Shown: in pieces, positions 17,154 through 26,603 of the stretch
Layout of the letters: each line of letters starts with the position of its first letter
Numbering within the stretch: the first letter of the stretch is position 1
Assembly (NCBI RefSeq): GCF_004341515.1
Contig: NZ_SLZF01000005.1
Location: 1-64,000, forward strand
DNA: 64,000 bases
Direction: 5' to 3'
Source of the DNA: Allobosea sp. BK604
GTDB lineage: Bacteria > Pseudomonadota > Alphaproteobacteria > Rhizobiales > Beijerinckiaceae
The notes under the pieces: generated by a model
What the model was told of the DNA's origin: nothing
The model's input: only the letters and a program-made list of their open reading frames with translations
The model's database searches: none
Translations under genes and position numbers: made by a program

Positions 17154-18149
17154 TCAGTCGAGCTTGAACTTGCCGAATTCGCGATGCTCGCCATAGATCC
17201 GGCGGACCGTGCCGGTGATCGAGCGATAGACGATCGTCTCGGTCTCGATCACATCCTGGCCGAACTTGACGCCGGAGAGCATGCCGCCATCAGTGACGCC
17301 GGTGGCGGAGACGATGACGTCGCCCGAGGCCATCTCCGACATGTCGTATTTCTTGTTGGGGTCGAGGACGCCCATGCCGCGGGCGCGCTCGCGCTTCTCC
17401 TCTGTGTCGAGGATGAGCCGTCCCTGCATCTGGCCGCCGACGCAGCGCAGCGCCGCCGCGGCGAGCACGCCCTCGGGGGCGCCGCCGATGCCGAGATAGA
17501 GATCGATGCCGGTCTTCTCCGGCTCGGTGCAGAAGATCACGCCGGCGACGTCGCCATCGGTGATCAGGCGGATCGAGGCTCCGGTCTTGCGCACAGCCTC
17601 GATCAGCGCCGCGTGACGCGGGCGGTCCATGATCAGGGTCGAGATCTCATGCGGCTTGACGCCCTTGGCCTTGGCCAGCGCGTTGATGTTGTCGGCCGGC
17701 GAGGCGTCGAGATCGATCAGGCCGGGCGCATAGCCGGGGCCGATCGCGATCTTGTCCATGTAGACGTCCGGCGCGTAGAGCAGCTGGCCGGCGCCGGCCA
17801 TCGCCATGACGGCGATCGAGCCGGGCATATCCTTGGCGCAGAGCGTGGTGCCCTCGAGCGGGTCGACCGCGATATGCACCTTCGGACCGGTGCCGAGGCC
17901 GACCTTCTCGCCGATATAGAGCATCGGCGCCTCGTCGCGCTCGCCCTCGCCGATGACGATCTCGCCGTCGATCGGCAGGCGGTTCAGCTCGCGCCGCATC
18001 GCATCCACCGCCGCCTGGTCGGCCGCCTTCTCGTTGCCATGGCCACGCAGGCGGGCGGCGGAAACGGCGGCGCGCTCGGTGACGCGCACCAGCTCCATGG
18101 AGAGGAAGCGTTCGATGATCTGGGCGGAGGAGATGGTCAGTTCGGACAT
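17154..18149 (-). CDS. glpX: class II fructose-1,6-bisphosphatase
   Basis: 331 residues from MSELTISSAQII, chosen over an ATG 8 codons upstream because AAGGA lies about 10 bases before it. GlpX dephosphorylates fructose 1,6-bisphosphate in gluconeogenesis (and often sedoheptulose 1,7-bisphosphate). Landmarks: N-terminal helix with ELVRVTE, metal-binding IGEGERDEAPMLYIGE, substrate-binding AVDPLEGTTLCAKD (Asp-Pro-Leu-Glu-Gly-Thr) and DGDVAG. Length and motifs are standard. It lies 83 bases downstream of hom on the same strand and may be cotranscribed with it. Confidence 0.96.
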   Translation of the reverse strand: MSELTISSAQIIERFLSMELVRVTERAAVSAARLRGHGNEKAADQAAVDAMRRELNRLPIDGEIVIGEGERDEAPMLYIGEKVGLGTGPKVHIAVDPLEGTTLCAKDMPGSIAVMAMAGAGQLLYAPDVYMDKIAIGPGYAPGLIDLDASPADNINALAKAKGVKPHEISTLIMDRPRHAALIEAVRKTGASIRLITDGDVAGVIFCTEPEKTGIDLYLGIGGAPEGVLAAAALRCVGGQMQGRLILDTEEKRERARGMGVLDPNKKYDMSEMASGDVIVSATGVTDGGMLSGVKFGQDVIETETIVYRSITGTVRRIYGEHREFGKFKLD

Positions 18150-18232
18150 GCGGCGATTTCCTTTATCTGGCATCGGGCCTTTGGCGGCAGGCAGATGAAT
18201 GGCAGCCCAACGGGCTTGCCATGCGCGCTGCC

Positions 18233-19579
18233 CTATTCCCGTTCGATCCGTATCACCTGCGGAGGCTCGGCAATGTGACCATCGGCCGTGACCTTGTCGA
18301 GCGCGGTGCGGATGGCGGATTCGCTGGTCGCGTAGGTGATCAGCACGACCGGCACCGGAGCGCCGGAGCGTCCTGCCGGATCGCGGGCGGCCGCCGCCTC
18401 GGAGCGACGCTGGACGATGCTCTCCAGCGAGATATCGGCCTCGGCCATGCGGGTCGCGATCGCGGCGGCGGCGCCGGGACGGTCGGCGACGGCAAGCCGC
18501 ACATAGTAGCCGCCCTCGTGGCGCTGCATCGGCGCGCGCGTCGGCTTCTCCAGACGCGCCACCGGCAGGCCGAAGGGCAGCCCGGCCGTGCCACGCGCGA
18601 CATCGGCGATATCAGCGACGACGGCCGAGGCGGTCGGGTCGCCACCGGCGCCCGGACCGACCAGCGTGATCTCGCGGACAGCGTCGGCGTCGATGGTCAC
18701 GGCGTTGGTGACGCCCATGACCTGCGCGATCGCGGAGGATTTCGGCACCATGGTCGGATGCACGCGCTGCTCGATACCGGTCTTGGTGCGCTCGGCGACG
18801 CCGAGCAGCTTGATGCGATAGCCGAGCTCGTCGGCCATCTTCAGGTCGAGCGGCGTGATCGAGGAAATGCCTTCGACATGAATCGCTTCGGCGTCGATCT
18901 TCGTACCGAAGGCGAGGCTGGTCAGGATGGCGAGCTTATGGGCGGTGTCGTAGCCCTCGACATCGAAGGTCGGGTCGGCCTCGGCATAGCCGAGGCGCTG
19001 GGCGTCCTTCAGGCAGGCCTCGAAGGTCAGCCCCTCCTGCTCCATGCGCGAGAGGATGTAATTGCAGGTGCCGTTGAGGATGCCGTAGAGCCGGGTGACA
19101 TTGTTGCCCGAGAGCGCCTCGCGCAGCGTCTTCACCACCGGGATGCCGCCGGCCGAGGAGGCCTCGAAGGCGAGCGCGACGCCCTTCTCTTCCGCCAGCG
19201 TCGCCAGTGCGACGCCGTGATGGGCGAGCAGCGCCTTGTTGGCGGTGACGACCGACTTCCCGGACGAGAGTGCTGCCTCGACCGCCGCCTTGGCCGCCCC
19301 GTCGGACCCGCCGACCAGTTCGACCAGGCAATCGATCTGCGGGGAGCGGGCGAGCTCGACCGGATCGTCGAACCAGGTCAGGCCGGAGAGATCGATGCCG
19401 CGGTCGCGGTTGCGGTCGCGGGCCGAGACCGCGGTGATGCGCACGGCGCGGCCGCTGCGGGCAGCGAGCGCATTCTCCTGGCGTCGCAGGATGCGCAGGA
19501 CGGAGGAGCCTACCGTACCGAGGCCAGCGATACCGATGCGCAGGGGAGCAAGATCGGAGGTGGAAGCGAGCGTCGTCAT
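18233..19579 (-). CDS. hom: homoserine dehydrogenase
   Basis: 448 residues. NAD(P)-binding GIAGLGTVG near the N-terminus. Catalytic region: VVTANKALLAHHG, SSAGGIPVVKTLRE, GILNGTCNYILSRM, and the LGYAEADP-FDVEG-D--HK signature with the catalytic lysine. Residues about 355-448 form a C-terminal ACT domain, suggesting allosteric threonine inhibition as in other long-form enzymes. It reduces L-aspartate 4-semialdehyde to L-homoserine for Thr/Met synthesis. Upstream of glpX on the same strand. The aminotransferase gene alaC lies further upstream, the common Hyphomicrobiales order, but here a methyltransferase and a small membrane protein are interposed. Confidence 0.96.
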   Translation of the reverse strand: MTTLASTSDLAPLRIGIAGLGTVGSSVLRILRRQENALAARSGRAVRITAVSARDRNRDRGIDLSGLTWFDDPVELARSPQIDCLVELVGGSDGAAKAAVEAALSSGKSVVTANKALLAHHGVALATLAEEKGVALAFEASSAGGIPVVKTLREALSGNNVTRLYGILNGTCNYILSRMEQEGLTFEACLKDAQRLGYAEADPTFDVEGYDTAHKLAILTSLAFGTKIDAEAIHVEGISSITPLDLKMADELGYRIKLLGVAERTKTGIEQRVHPTMVPKSSAIAQVMGVTNAVTIDADAVREITLVGPGAGGDPTASAVVADIADVARGTAGLPFGLPVARLEKPTRAPMQRHEGGYYVRLAVADRPGAAAAIATRMAEADISLESIVQRRSEAAAARDPAGRSGAPVPVVLITYATSESAIRTALDKVTADGHIAEPPQVIRIERE

Positions 19580-19663
19580 GTCGCCGGGGTCGCATGCGGC
19601 AACGGACGAGTCAACGGAGCCGGTGCGCAGAGCGCCCCCGAGCCCCTCGCGTCGCCCGCAGGT

Positions 19664-20482
19664 TCAGGGACGAAGCGCCGAGACGACATAGGCCTTGATC
19701 TTGCCCTCGATCGGCCCGTTGCCGAAGCGGCGGGTCAGGGCCTCGGCCGCGGCCCTGGTCGCCATATCGAGGCCATCATCGGGCGAGCGCGCCTCGATCT
19801 CGCTGCGCAACGGCGTGCCCTGACAAAAGGCGGTCGCGACGTCGAGCGCGGAACGGCCCCGGCTCACGCGGCTCAGCGGCTCGATCGTGATCGCCTCGAA
19901 ACCTGCCGCGCTCAGGTCCAGGCGAATCCGCTCGGGGTCGTGATAGCCATGCGGCGTGCGCTCCATGAAGCGTGGCGGGTCCTCGGGGAAGACCGGCTGC
20001 AGCGCCTCCTGGACGACATACGGGAACTCGTTCTGCGCAATCCTGTCCCAGGCGTTGAAGAGATAGTGCCCGCCGGGGTTCAGCACGCGAAAGACCTCGC
20101 GATAGGCCCGGATCCTGTCCGGGAAGAACATCACGCCGAACTGGCAGGCCACGACATCGAAGCTCTGCTCCTTGAACGGGAGAGCCAGCGCATCCGCCTG
20201 CCGCCAGTCGATAGCAACGGCCGCATCCTGCCGCGCGGCGGCCCGGTCGAGCATCGCCTGATTCAGGTCGGAGGCCGTGATATGCACCCGCCCATCCAGA
20301 CGGGACACCATGGCCCGGGTCAGCGCCCCCGTACCGGCAGCGACCTCGAGGATCCGCAGCGGCTTCAGCCCGGCGACGCGCTCGGCGAGATCGGCCGCAT
20401 AGGTTTCGAAGAGCAGCGGAACCAGCAGGCGGTCGTAGATTTCGGGAATCGGGCCGGCGAAGACCTTGTCCGACGTCGTCAT
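19664..20482 (-). CDS. class I SAM-dependent methyltransferase
   Basis: 272 residues with SAM-binding motif I ILEVAAGTGALTRAM (about residues 43-57), a motif II acidic region (ITASDLNQAMLDRAA) and FDVVACQFGVMFFPD, of the UbiE/methyltransferase-11 type. AGGAG stands about 7 bases before the ATG. The closing portion (about 190-272) lacks the menaquinone/ubiquinone-specific pattern, so UbiE itself is unlikely and the substrate is unknown. It sits between hom and a small membrane protein, same strand, 84 bases from hom. Confidence 0.8.
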   Translation of the reverse strand: MTTSDKVFAGPIPEIYDRLLVPLLFETYAADLAERVAGLKPLRILEVAAGTGALTRAMVSRLDGRVHITASDLNQAMLDRAAARQDAAVAIDWRQADALALPFKEQSFDVVACQFGVMFFPDRIRAYREVFRVLNPGGHYLFNAWDRIAQNEFPYVVQEALQPVFPEDPPRFMERTPHGYHDPERIRLDLSAAGFEAITIEPLSRVSRGRSALDVATAFCQGTPLRSEIEARSPDDGLDMATRAAAEALTRRFGNGPIEGKIKAYVVSALRP

Positions 20483-20636
20483 CGCACGCTCCTGTCAGGC
20501 AGGACGGTCTGTTGCGACGCCGGAGGGGCGATCGCTCAACCGTCGACATGTCCAGGGGCGGCAACCATACGACCGAGCGGGCTCAGGCGGAACGGGCGGC
20601 GGCTGTAAGAAAAGCGACCCAGCGGCCAGGGTCTGT

Positions 20637-21065
20637 CTAATCGAACCTGCAGACCACTTCCGCCGCCAGCCGGCGCAGCTTGCCCTCACCGAAGGTCAGG
20701 TGCAGGCGCAGGACCTGGCTGCCGAAGGCGGTGGTCTTGATGGTGCGTAGCGCTTCCAGCGTGTCGCCGGTCCAGGTCGTGGAATTCTCGATCTTCGGCT
20801 GCCAGAACCAGGGCTTTGGCGGCACGATCTCGATCGTCTTGATGACGTCCTCGGCCTGCGCCTGCGTCATGCCATTGGGCAAATAGCGGCTGGCGATCTC
20901 GGTATCGTCGCCGCCGCATTCGCCGGAACGGGTCGCGGTCAGGACATCCGCGACCAGCTTGGAATTGGTTTCCGGCGTGCGACCGCGCGAATAGTCGAAG
21001 GTGACGATGAGGCAGACCAGCGCGAACAGGCCGATGACGATACCGATCAAGCGGCCTTTGATCAT
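20637..21065 (-). CDS. small single-pass membrane protein, unknown
   Basis: 142 residues. One hydrophobic helix (about 6-22, IGIVIGLFALVCLIVTF) follows a KGR basic start, so the rest (23-142) should be outside the cytoplasm. It contains two cysteines (C50, C139) that could pair. AGGGAC precedes the ATG. I do not recognise a family. It sits between the methyltransferase and alaC genes on the same strand. Confidence 0.65.
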   Translation of the reverse strand: MIKGRLIGIVIGLFALVCLIVTFDYSRGRTPETNSKLVADVLTATRSGECGGDDTEIASRYLPNGMTQAQAEDVIKTIEIVPPKPWFWQPKIENSTTWTGDTLEALRTIKTTAFGSQVLRLHLTFGEGKLRRLAAEVVCRFD

Positions 21066-21180
21066 GCGTAGTCCCTGCCCTCTTCAGCCCAGCGCCGTCT
21101 TAAAGCGCAATGGTGCCGGGCGGAAGCGGCAATGCTGACGCGGGCTCAGGGTCTGTCCTCCCATTGGAGGACTGACCCTG

Positions 21181-21282
21181 GAGCATTTCCGCGCTTCTCC
21201 GAATCGCGAAAATCCTCTATCCCTTTGTTTTGACGCATTTTCTTGACGCGAACCGGTGTCCACTTCGCTCGAAAATGCTCTA
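21181..21282 (-). repeat. dispersed 102-base repeat, copy 2 (long form)
   Basis: On the minus strand it starts TAGAGCATTTTCGAGCGAAG, carries GTGGACACCGGTTCGCGT and GAAAATGCGTCAAAACAAAG, and ends GCGCGGAAATGCTC. The ends are inverted repeats (GAGCATTT/AAATGCTC). The initial TAG is the stop codon of alaC, so the element begins exactly at the end of that gene. A second long copy lies at 60941. Confidence 0.8.
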
Positions 21283-22500
21283 ACCCGCCTTCGGCATCTG
21301 GATGACGTTGTGCAGCAGCTGGTCGGCGCTCTTCAGGAAGCGGCCGACATTGCGCGCCGCCTGGCGGATGCGCTGCTCGTTCTCGACGATGGCGATGCGG
21401 ACATAATCGTCGCCATGCTCGCCGAAGCCGATGCCGGGCGCGACCGCGACCTCGGCCTTCTCGATCAGCAGCTTGGAGAACTCGAGCGAACCGAGATGCC
21501 GGAATTTTTCCGGGATCGGCACCCAGGCGAACATCGAGGCGTTCGGCGCCGGGAAATCCCAGCCGGCTTTGCCGAAGCTCTCGACCAGCGCGTCGCGGCG
21601 CTTGCGATAGACCTCGCGCATCTCGCGGATGCAGTCGTCCGGGCCATTCAGCGCCGCAGCGGCCGCGACCTGGATCGGCGTATAGGCGCCGTAATCGAGA
21701 TAGGATTTCACCCGCGCCAGCGCCGCCAGCAGCCGCTCGTTGCCGACAGCAAAGCCCATGCGCCAGCCGGCCATCGAGAAGGTCTTCGACATCGAGGTGA
21801 ACTCGACCGTGACGTCCATCGCGCCCGGTACCTGCAGCATCGAGGGCGGCGGGTCCTTCTCGTCGAAATAGACTTCGGCATAGGCGAGATCCGAGAGCAG
21901 GATCAGGTCGTGCCGCTTCGCGAAGGCGACGAGATCGCGGTAGAAGTCGAGCGAGGCGGTATAGGCCGTCGGGTTCGCCGGATAGCAGGTGACGAGCGCG
22001 ATCGGCTTCGGCACCGAATGCAGGATCGCCCGCTCCAGCGCCGGAAAGAAGGCCGGGGTCGGCTCGGCCGGGACCGAGCGAATCACGCCGCCCGCCATCA
22101 GGAAGCCAAAGGCGTGGATCGGGTAGCTCGGATTGGGCACGAGCACGACATCGCCAGGGCCGGTGATGGCCTGCGCCATATTGGCGAAGCCCTCCTTCGA
22201 GCCCAGGGTCGCGACGACCTGCGTCTCGGGATTGAGCCTGACGCCGAAGCGGCGCTCGTAATAATGCGCCTGGGCGCGACGCAGGCCGGCAATGCCCTTG
22301 GAGGCGGAATAGCGGTCGGTGCGCGGCTTGCCGGCGGTCTCGACCAGTTTCTCGATGACGTGCTTGGGCGCCGGCAGGTCGGGATTGCCCATGCCGAGGT
22401 CGATGATATCGACGCCCTTAGCTCGCTCGGCTGCTTTGATCTTGTTGACCTGTTCGAAGACGTAGGGCGGCAGACGTTTGATGCGGTGGAAATCGGTCAT
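21280..22500 (-). CDS. alaC: alanine/LL-diaminopimelate-type aminotransferase
   Basis: 406 residues, PLP-dependent fold-type I aminotransferase closely following E. coli AlaC in layout: RI-RLPPYVF, IIDLGMGNPDLP, YSASKGI--LR, LGSKEG, VLVPNPSYPIH, YPANPTA, the Schiff-base lysine in SMSKTFSMAGWRMGF, and PGIGFGEHGDDYVRIA. AlaC makes alanine from pyruvate and glutamate; members are often labelled LL-diaminopimelate aminotransferase. Its location near hom fits an amino-acid biosynthesis block. AAAGGA precedes the ATG. The stop codon is provided by the edge of a dispersed repeat. Confidence 0.88.
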   Translation of the reverse strand: MTDFHRIKRLPPYVFEQVNKIKAAERAKGVDIIDLGMGNPDLPAPKHVIEKLVETAGKPRTDRYSASKGIAGLRRAQAHYYERRFGVRLNPETQVVATLGSKEGFANMAQAITGPGDVVLVPNPSYPIHAFGFLMAGGVIRSVPAEPTPAFFPALERAILHSVPKPIALVTCYPANPTAYTASLDFYRDLVAFAKRHDLILLSDLAYAEVYFDEKDPPPSMLQVPGAMDVTVEFTSMSKTFSMAGWRMGFAVGNERLLAALARVKSYLDYGAYTPIQVAAAAALNGPDDCIREMREVYRKRRDALVESFGKAGWDFPAPNASMFAWVPIPEKFRHLGSLEFSKLLIEKAEVAVAPGIGFGEHGDDYVRIAIVENEQRIRQAARNVGRFLKSADQLLHNVIQMPKAG

Positions 22501-22545
22501 TTCGAACAGGTCCTTTGCCGGGATCGGCTATCCTCTACTGTTGCT

Positions 22546-22600
22546 TCGTGCCGAAAAGTGGACGCCGGTCTTCGGCGGAAACCATGCGACAACAAAAAGC
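22546..22600 (+). repeat. dispersed intergenic repeat, copy 3
   Basis: CGTGCCGAAAAGTGGACGCC, then GGTCTTCGGCGG and CATGCGACAACAAAAAGC. It matches copy 1 (read on the minus strand) in CCGAAAAGTGGA-nn-CCGGT-TTCGG and in the trailing ATGCGA-n-AACAAA. Confidence 0.6.
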
Positions 22601-22762
22601 GACAGCACCGGCCGTCCAGACCGATGCCATCACACGCAGATCAGATCTTGCTCAGGCAGACCAGATTTTTGCGCGGACAGTCCTTAGCACCGCATCTTCG
22701 GTCAGGGCAGTTAAAAAAACGCAAGATTCGACGAAAGAGCGATCCACTGGCCTGGAAGCCAC

Positions 22763-22808
22763 AGCTGGATCAGCGGACCGGACATTTATCCACGCCGCTG
22801 ATCCAGCT
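22763..22808. repeat. perfect 14-base inverted repeat
   Basis: AGCTGGATCAGCGG - 18 bases - CCGCTGATCCAGCT, 35 bases beyond the stop of the lipoprotein gene. A very stable hairpin on either strand, with no T-run after it. It could stabilise the 3' end of the lipoprotein mRNA or act as a protein site. Confidence 0.6.
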
Positions 22809-22843
22809 CCTTATTTCGCAACCTGGTTGCCGGGCCCACCCGC

Positions 22844-23185
22844 CTAGTGAACAGGCGCCGGAGCCGGCGGCGGGGTGGAGCCGAGCTGCTGGGCCTGCGT
22901 GCCGGCGGCCTCGTTGGAGATGCGCTTGGCCTCCAGATCGGTTTCCAGCTTCTTGAACTCGTCAGGCAGCTTGCGCGGCGCGGTGCGGGTCACGCTGCTA
23001 TTGACCGGGATGTAATCCGCGTCGGCCCGGCGCGTCTCCTTGACGAAGGGCTTCGATTCCTGCGCCGTCGTCGCCATGCCCGTCGCCTCGGCAATATCCT
23101 TGGAGCAGCCGGCCATCGCGAGGCCTTGCGCGGCAATGGCGAGCAGCAGCGCCAGGCGCTTCGTCATATTCATGTAGGAGTGCAT
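22844..23185 (-). CDS. small lipoprotein, unknown
   Basis: 113 residues. A basic start (MTKR) and hydrophobic stretch end in LAMAGC, a lipobox with Cys26, so the mature protein should be lipid-anchored. The rest is hydrophilic, with a Pro-rich C-terminus ([11 protein letters not shown]). Alternative ATGs 4 and 6 codons downstream are possible; none has a convincing ribosome-binding site. Divergent from phaC. I do not recognise a family. Confidence 0.7.
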   Translation of the reverse strand: MHSYMNMTKRLALLLAIAAQGLAMAGCSKDIAEATGMATTAQESKPFVKETRRADADYIPVNSSVTRTAPRKLPDEFKKLETDLEAKRISNEAAGTQAQQLGSTPPPAPAPVH

Positions 23186-23302
23186 TGGCAGGTCCGGCGC
23201 GTTGCAGAATTCTTTTTTTATACCATATCGTTTAGGTCCTTACTGGGACCAAAATCGGAAGCAAAGGGCTTCTGCAGAAGAAACGGCCAGGGGAGACGAG
23301 CC

Positions 23303-25126
23303 ATGTGCCCGCCAGCGGACGACAAGTCGAAAGGTGCGAACGGCGCCGACGACACGCTGGCCCCGGATTTCGACCAGCTCGCCCAGAACATGGGCCGCCT
23401 GATGGAAGAGGCCGGCAAGGTCACCGCCGCCTATCTCAAGCCGCTTGAGCGTGGCGAAGCCAAGACCGGAGCGGCCGACGAGGTCAGCGAGATGGTCAAG
23501 ACCATCGGCCGCGTCGCCGAGCGCTGGGTCAGCGATCCGCGCAGGATCATCGAGGCACAGGCCTCGCTGACCACCGACTTCATGACGCTCTGGAGCAACA
23601 CGCTGAAGCGCGCCGGCGGCGAGGATGCGCCCGCCGTGGCCGAGCCGGACAAGCGCGACGCGCGCTTCGCCGATCCGGACTGGTCGGCCCATCCGATGTT
23701 CGACTTCATCAAGCAGGCCTATCTGATCGGCTCGCGCTGGGCCGAGACGATGGTCGACAAGGCCGAGGATCTCGATCCGCATACGCGCGAGAAGGCGCGC
23801 TTCTACGTCAAGCAGATCGCGAGCGCGCTCTCGCCCTCGAATTTCGTCGCGACCAATCCGGAGCTGCTGCGCGAGACCCTGCGCCAGAATGGCGAGAACC
23901 TGGTGCGCGGCATGAAGATGCTCGCCGAGGATATCGAGGCCGGCAAGGGCGAGTTGAAGATCCGCCAGTCGGACGCGCGCGCCTTCGAGGTCGGTGTCAA
24001 TATCGCGACCACGCCGGGCAAGGTGGTCTACCGCAACGAGATCATGGAGCTGATCCAGTACGCGCCCGCGACCGAAAAGGTCTTCAAGCGGCCGCTGCTG
24101 ATCGTGCCGCCCTGGATCAACAAGTTCTACATCCTCGACCTCAATGCCGAGAAGAGCTTCATCCGCTGGTGCGTGGCGCAGGGGCTGACGGTCTTCTGCA
24201 TCTCCTGGGTCAATCCCGACGAGCGCCATGCGGCCAAGGATTTCGAGAGCTATATGCGCGAGGGCATCTTCGCGGCGCTCGACGCGATCGAACAGGCGAC
24301 CGGCGAGAAGAAGGTGACGACGATCGGCTATTGCGTCGGCGGCACCCTGCTCGGCGTCACCCTCGCCTATATGGCCGCGACCAGGGACAAGCGCATCGAG
24401 AGCGCGACCTTCTTCACCACGCAGGTCGATTTCTCCAAGGCGGGCGAGCTCTCGGTCTTCGTCGACGAGGACCAGATCAAGTCGGTCGAGGAGCAGATGG
24501 CCCAGCGCGGCTATCTCGACGGCTCGCGCATGGCCGGCGCCTTCAACATGCTCAGGCCGAACGACCTGATCTGGTCCTATGCGGTCAACAACTACCTCAA
24601 GGGCAAGCTGCCGACGGCCTTCGACCTGCTCTACTGGAACTCCGATTCGACCCGGATGCCGGCCGCGAACCACTCCTTCTACCTGCGCAGCTGCTATCTG
24701 GAGAACAGGCTCTCCAGGGGCGAGATGCGGATCGCCGGCAAGCCGCTCGACCTCAAGGCGGTGACGATCCCGATCTACAATCTCGCCGCCAGGGAGGACC
24801 ATATCGCGCCGGCGCAATCGGTCTTCATCGGCTCGCAGCGCTTCGGCGGACCGGTCGACTACGTCATGGCCGGCTCAGGCCATATCGCCGGCGTGATCAA
24901 CCCGCCGAGCAAGATGAAATACCAGTACTGGACCGGCGGTCCGCTCAGCGGCTCGTTCGAAGAGTGGACGAAGAGCGCGACCGAGCATCCCGGCTCCTGG
25001 TGGCCGCACTGGATCGAATGGATCAAGGCGCAGGCGCCGAAGCAGGTGCCGGCGCGCGAGCCGGGCAGCGGCAAGCTGACGCCGCTCGAGGATGCGCCGG
25101 GCAGCTATGTGAAGATCCGGGTGTAG
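23303..25126 (+). CDS. phaC: class I poly(3-hydroxyalkanoate) synthase
   Basis: 607 residues from [17 protein letters not shown] stands about 7 bases upstream, so the longer open reading is not used. It polymerises (R)-3-hydroxyacyl-CoA into carbon-storage granules. The lipase-like box is GYCVGG with nucleophile Cys344. The N-terminal domain (about 75-235) is the PhaC-N type and contains [31 protein letters not shown] and [14 protein letters not shown] are class I signatures. The catalytic Asp is in REDHIAP and the His in GSGHIAG. The length is typical of class I. The gene ends at a strong terminator. No phaAB or phasin gene is next to it. Confidence 0.96.
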   Translation: MCPPADDKSKGANGADDTLAPDFDQLAQNMGRLMEEAGKVTAAYLKPLERGEAKTGAADEVSEMVKTIGRVAERWVSDPRRIIEAQASLTTDFMTLWSNTLKRAGGEDAPAVAEPDKRDARFADPDWSAHPMFDFIKQAYLIGSRWAETMVDKAEDLDPHTREKARFYVKQIASALSPSNFVATNPELLRETLRQNGENLVRGMKMLAEDIEAGKGELKIRQSDARAFEVGVNIATTPGKVVYRNEIMELIQYAPATEKVFKRPLLIVPPWINKFYILDLNAEKSFIRWCVAQGLTVFCISWVNPDERHAAKDFESYMREGIFAALDAIEQATGEKKVTTIGYCVGGTLLGVTLAYMAATRDKRIESATFFTTQVDFSKAGELSVFVDEDQIKSVEEQMAQRGYLDGSRMAGAFNMLRPNDLIWSYAVNNYLKGKLPTAFDLLYWNSDSTRMPAANHSFYLRSCYLENRLSRGEMRIAGKPLDLKAVTIPIYNLAAREDHIAPAQSVFIGSQRFGGPVDYVMAGSGHIAGVINPPSKMKYQYWTGGPLSGSFEEWTKSATEHPGSWWPHWIEWIKAQAPKQVPAREPGSGKLTPLEDAPGSYVKIRV

Positions 25127-25195
25127 CGCCCTCCAGGACAGGCGCCGTTCCGTCGGGAGATGCCAGGGTCACGTCCGGGCATGATGTACAAAACA

Positions 25196-25223
25196 AAAAG
25201 CCGGCCCGAGGGCCGGCTTTTTT
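25196..25223. terminator. bidirectional terminator between phaC and fadL
   Basis: AAAAGCCGGCCC-GA-GGGCCGGCTTTTTT: an 8-base GC stem with A-run before and T-run after, serving both convergent genes. Confidence 0.9.
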
Positions 25224-25241
25224 ATGCCGAACGGCGTTCGC

Positions 25242-26603
25242 TCAGTACTTGCGCACGACCGGGGGCGCGGGGATCGTTTCCGTCGGGTCGTCCCAGCGAT
25301 AGGTGATGCCGGCCGCGACGACATGGACATGCGGCTTGGCCTCGGCCGTATAGAGCACGGCGCCCTGCTGCGGATGCGTGCCGGAATAGTTCACGCTCGC
25401 ATTCTGGACGTGGAGATAGGTGTAGCCGACATCGAGCTTGATCTTGTTGGTGACCTGATAGCTCAGGCCGGCGGACAGCCAGAGGCGGTCGTTATCAGAG
25501 ATGAAGACCGTGCGGTTCTCGTCGTTCACGGCCGAGAGCTCGTAGCCGACACCGGCGCGCAGGGTCAGATCGCGGTTGTACTTGTATTCGAGGCCGGCCG
25601 AGAAGAACCAGCTGTCGTCATACTGGAAGTTCAGGCTGGTGAAGGGCACGCCGAAATTGCTGGCGACGATCGGAATGCGGCGGAAGCGGCTCCAGTTCGT
25701 CCATTCGACGCCGAGATGGGCCTGCCACTGCTCGTTGATGACCTGGGAGAGACCGAACACGACGGAGTCGGGCAGGTTCAGGTTCGCCTCGATCGGGTTG
25801 GAGCCGGCTGCCAGGATCGGCGCCACCGCGACCGGCGTCTTGAAGGTGCCGTCCAGCGTATGATGGATCATCGAGCGGTAGGCGAGGCCGATATTGGTTC
25901 CCTGCCATGGCGTCAGCGTCACGCCGAACTTGTAGCCGAAATCGACCGAGTCGCCTTCGAGGATGGTGTTTGGCGCCGTCGCGGTGATGCCGGCGGCCTG
26001 CTTCAGGTTGGTCTTGATGTACTGGACCTGGAAGGCCGCGCCGACGGCGAGCCAGTCATTGACCTGATAGCCGATCGTCGGAGAGACGTTGATCGTGGCG
26101 ACGCGGGCCGAGCGGCCATAGATCTGGGCCGCCTGGAAATTATTCTCCGGCTTCGAGCGCAGGCCGTAGGGAGCGCCCGTATGCATGCCGATCCAGAGGC
26201 GATCGGTGAGCTGCCAGGCCGAATAGGACGCCGGGACGAAGCCGCCATCGCCGCCGATCTCGCCCGTGCCGAGCGCGCTGCCGCCGGCGGCGGTGATCGG
26301 AACGGTCGCTCCGCTCGGCAGCCGCACGCGGGTGATCGAGGTCGGCTCATAGCTGGCGCTGGGAGCGATATAGGTGAAGCTCCAGTAGCTGGTGCGCCCC
26401 GGGAACATGGTGATGGTCGCCGGGTTCCAGGCCATCGCGCCCATGCCGATGCCGCCGGACGCGGCACCCGCGAAGGCCATGCCGAGACCTTCCGCGCTCG
26501 CGCCGCTGCGCAGCGAGAAGGAGCTGGCTGAGGCGGCGCCGGCAACGAGAAGAGCAGCGACCGAAACGGTCGCAGCGGCAGTGTAGCGAGCGAAGCTCTT
26601 CAT
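25242..26603 (-). CDS. OmpP1/FadL-family outer-membrane transporter
   Basis: 453 residues from MKSFARYTAAATV (ATG at 26603; an ATG 7 codons upstream is also open). A signal peptide of about 26 residues ends ASA. The mature N-terminus has the FadL hatch pattern SFSLRSGASAEGLGMAFAG, then MAWNPATITMFPG. The rest alternates beta strands, ending in YRWDDPTETIPAPPVVRKY. FadL proteins carry long-chain fatty acids or other hydrophobic compounds across the outer membrane. The E. coli C-terminal Phe is absent (ends Tyr). Convergent with phaC. The link to fatty-acid supply for PHA is suggestive only. Confidence 0.9.
   Translation of the reverse strand: MKSFARYTAAATVSVAALLVAGAASASSFSLRSGASAEGLGMAFAGAASGGIGMGAMAWNPATITMFPGRTSYWSFTYIAPSASYEPTSITRVRLPSGATVPITAAGGSALGTGEIGGDGGFVPASYSAWQLTDRLWIGMHTGAPYGLRSKPENNFQAAQIYGRSARVATINVSPTIGYQVNDWLAVGAAFQVQYIKTNLKQAAGITATAPNTILEGDSVDFGYKFGVTLTPWQGTNIGLAYRSMIHHTLDGTFKTPVAVAPILAAGSNPIEANLNLPDSVVFGLSQVINEQWQAHLGVEWTNWSRFRRIPIVASNFGVPFTSLNFQYDDSWFFSAGLEYKYNRDLTLRAGVGYELSAVNDENRTVFISDNDRLWLSAGLSYQVTNKIKLDVGYTYLHVQNASVNYSGTHPQQGAVLYTAEAKPHVHVVAAGITYRWDDPTETIPAPPVVRKY

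Larger units (their letters stand above)
22501..22843. other. intergenic gap with repeat copy and long hairpin
   Basis: 343 bases without a gene. They hold a dispersed repeat copy (22546-22600) and a perfect 14-base inverted repeat (22763-22776 with 22795-22808). The segment between them is comparatively AT-rich, but I see no clear promoter. Confidence 0.5.

Noticed and set aside
15663..18278. 871-codon plus-strand open reading
   Set aside because: It runs antisense to the YghZ-like and glpX genes. The translation is rich in Arg, Asp and His, as expected of antisense high-GC DNA, and matches nothing.
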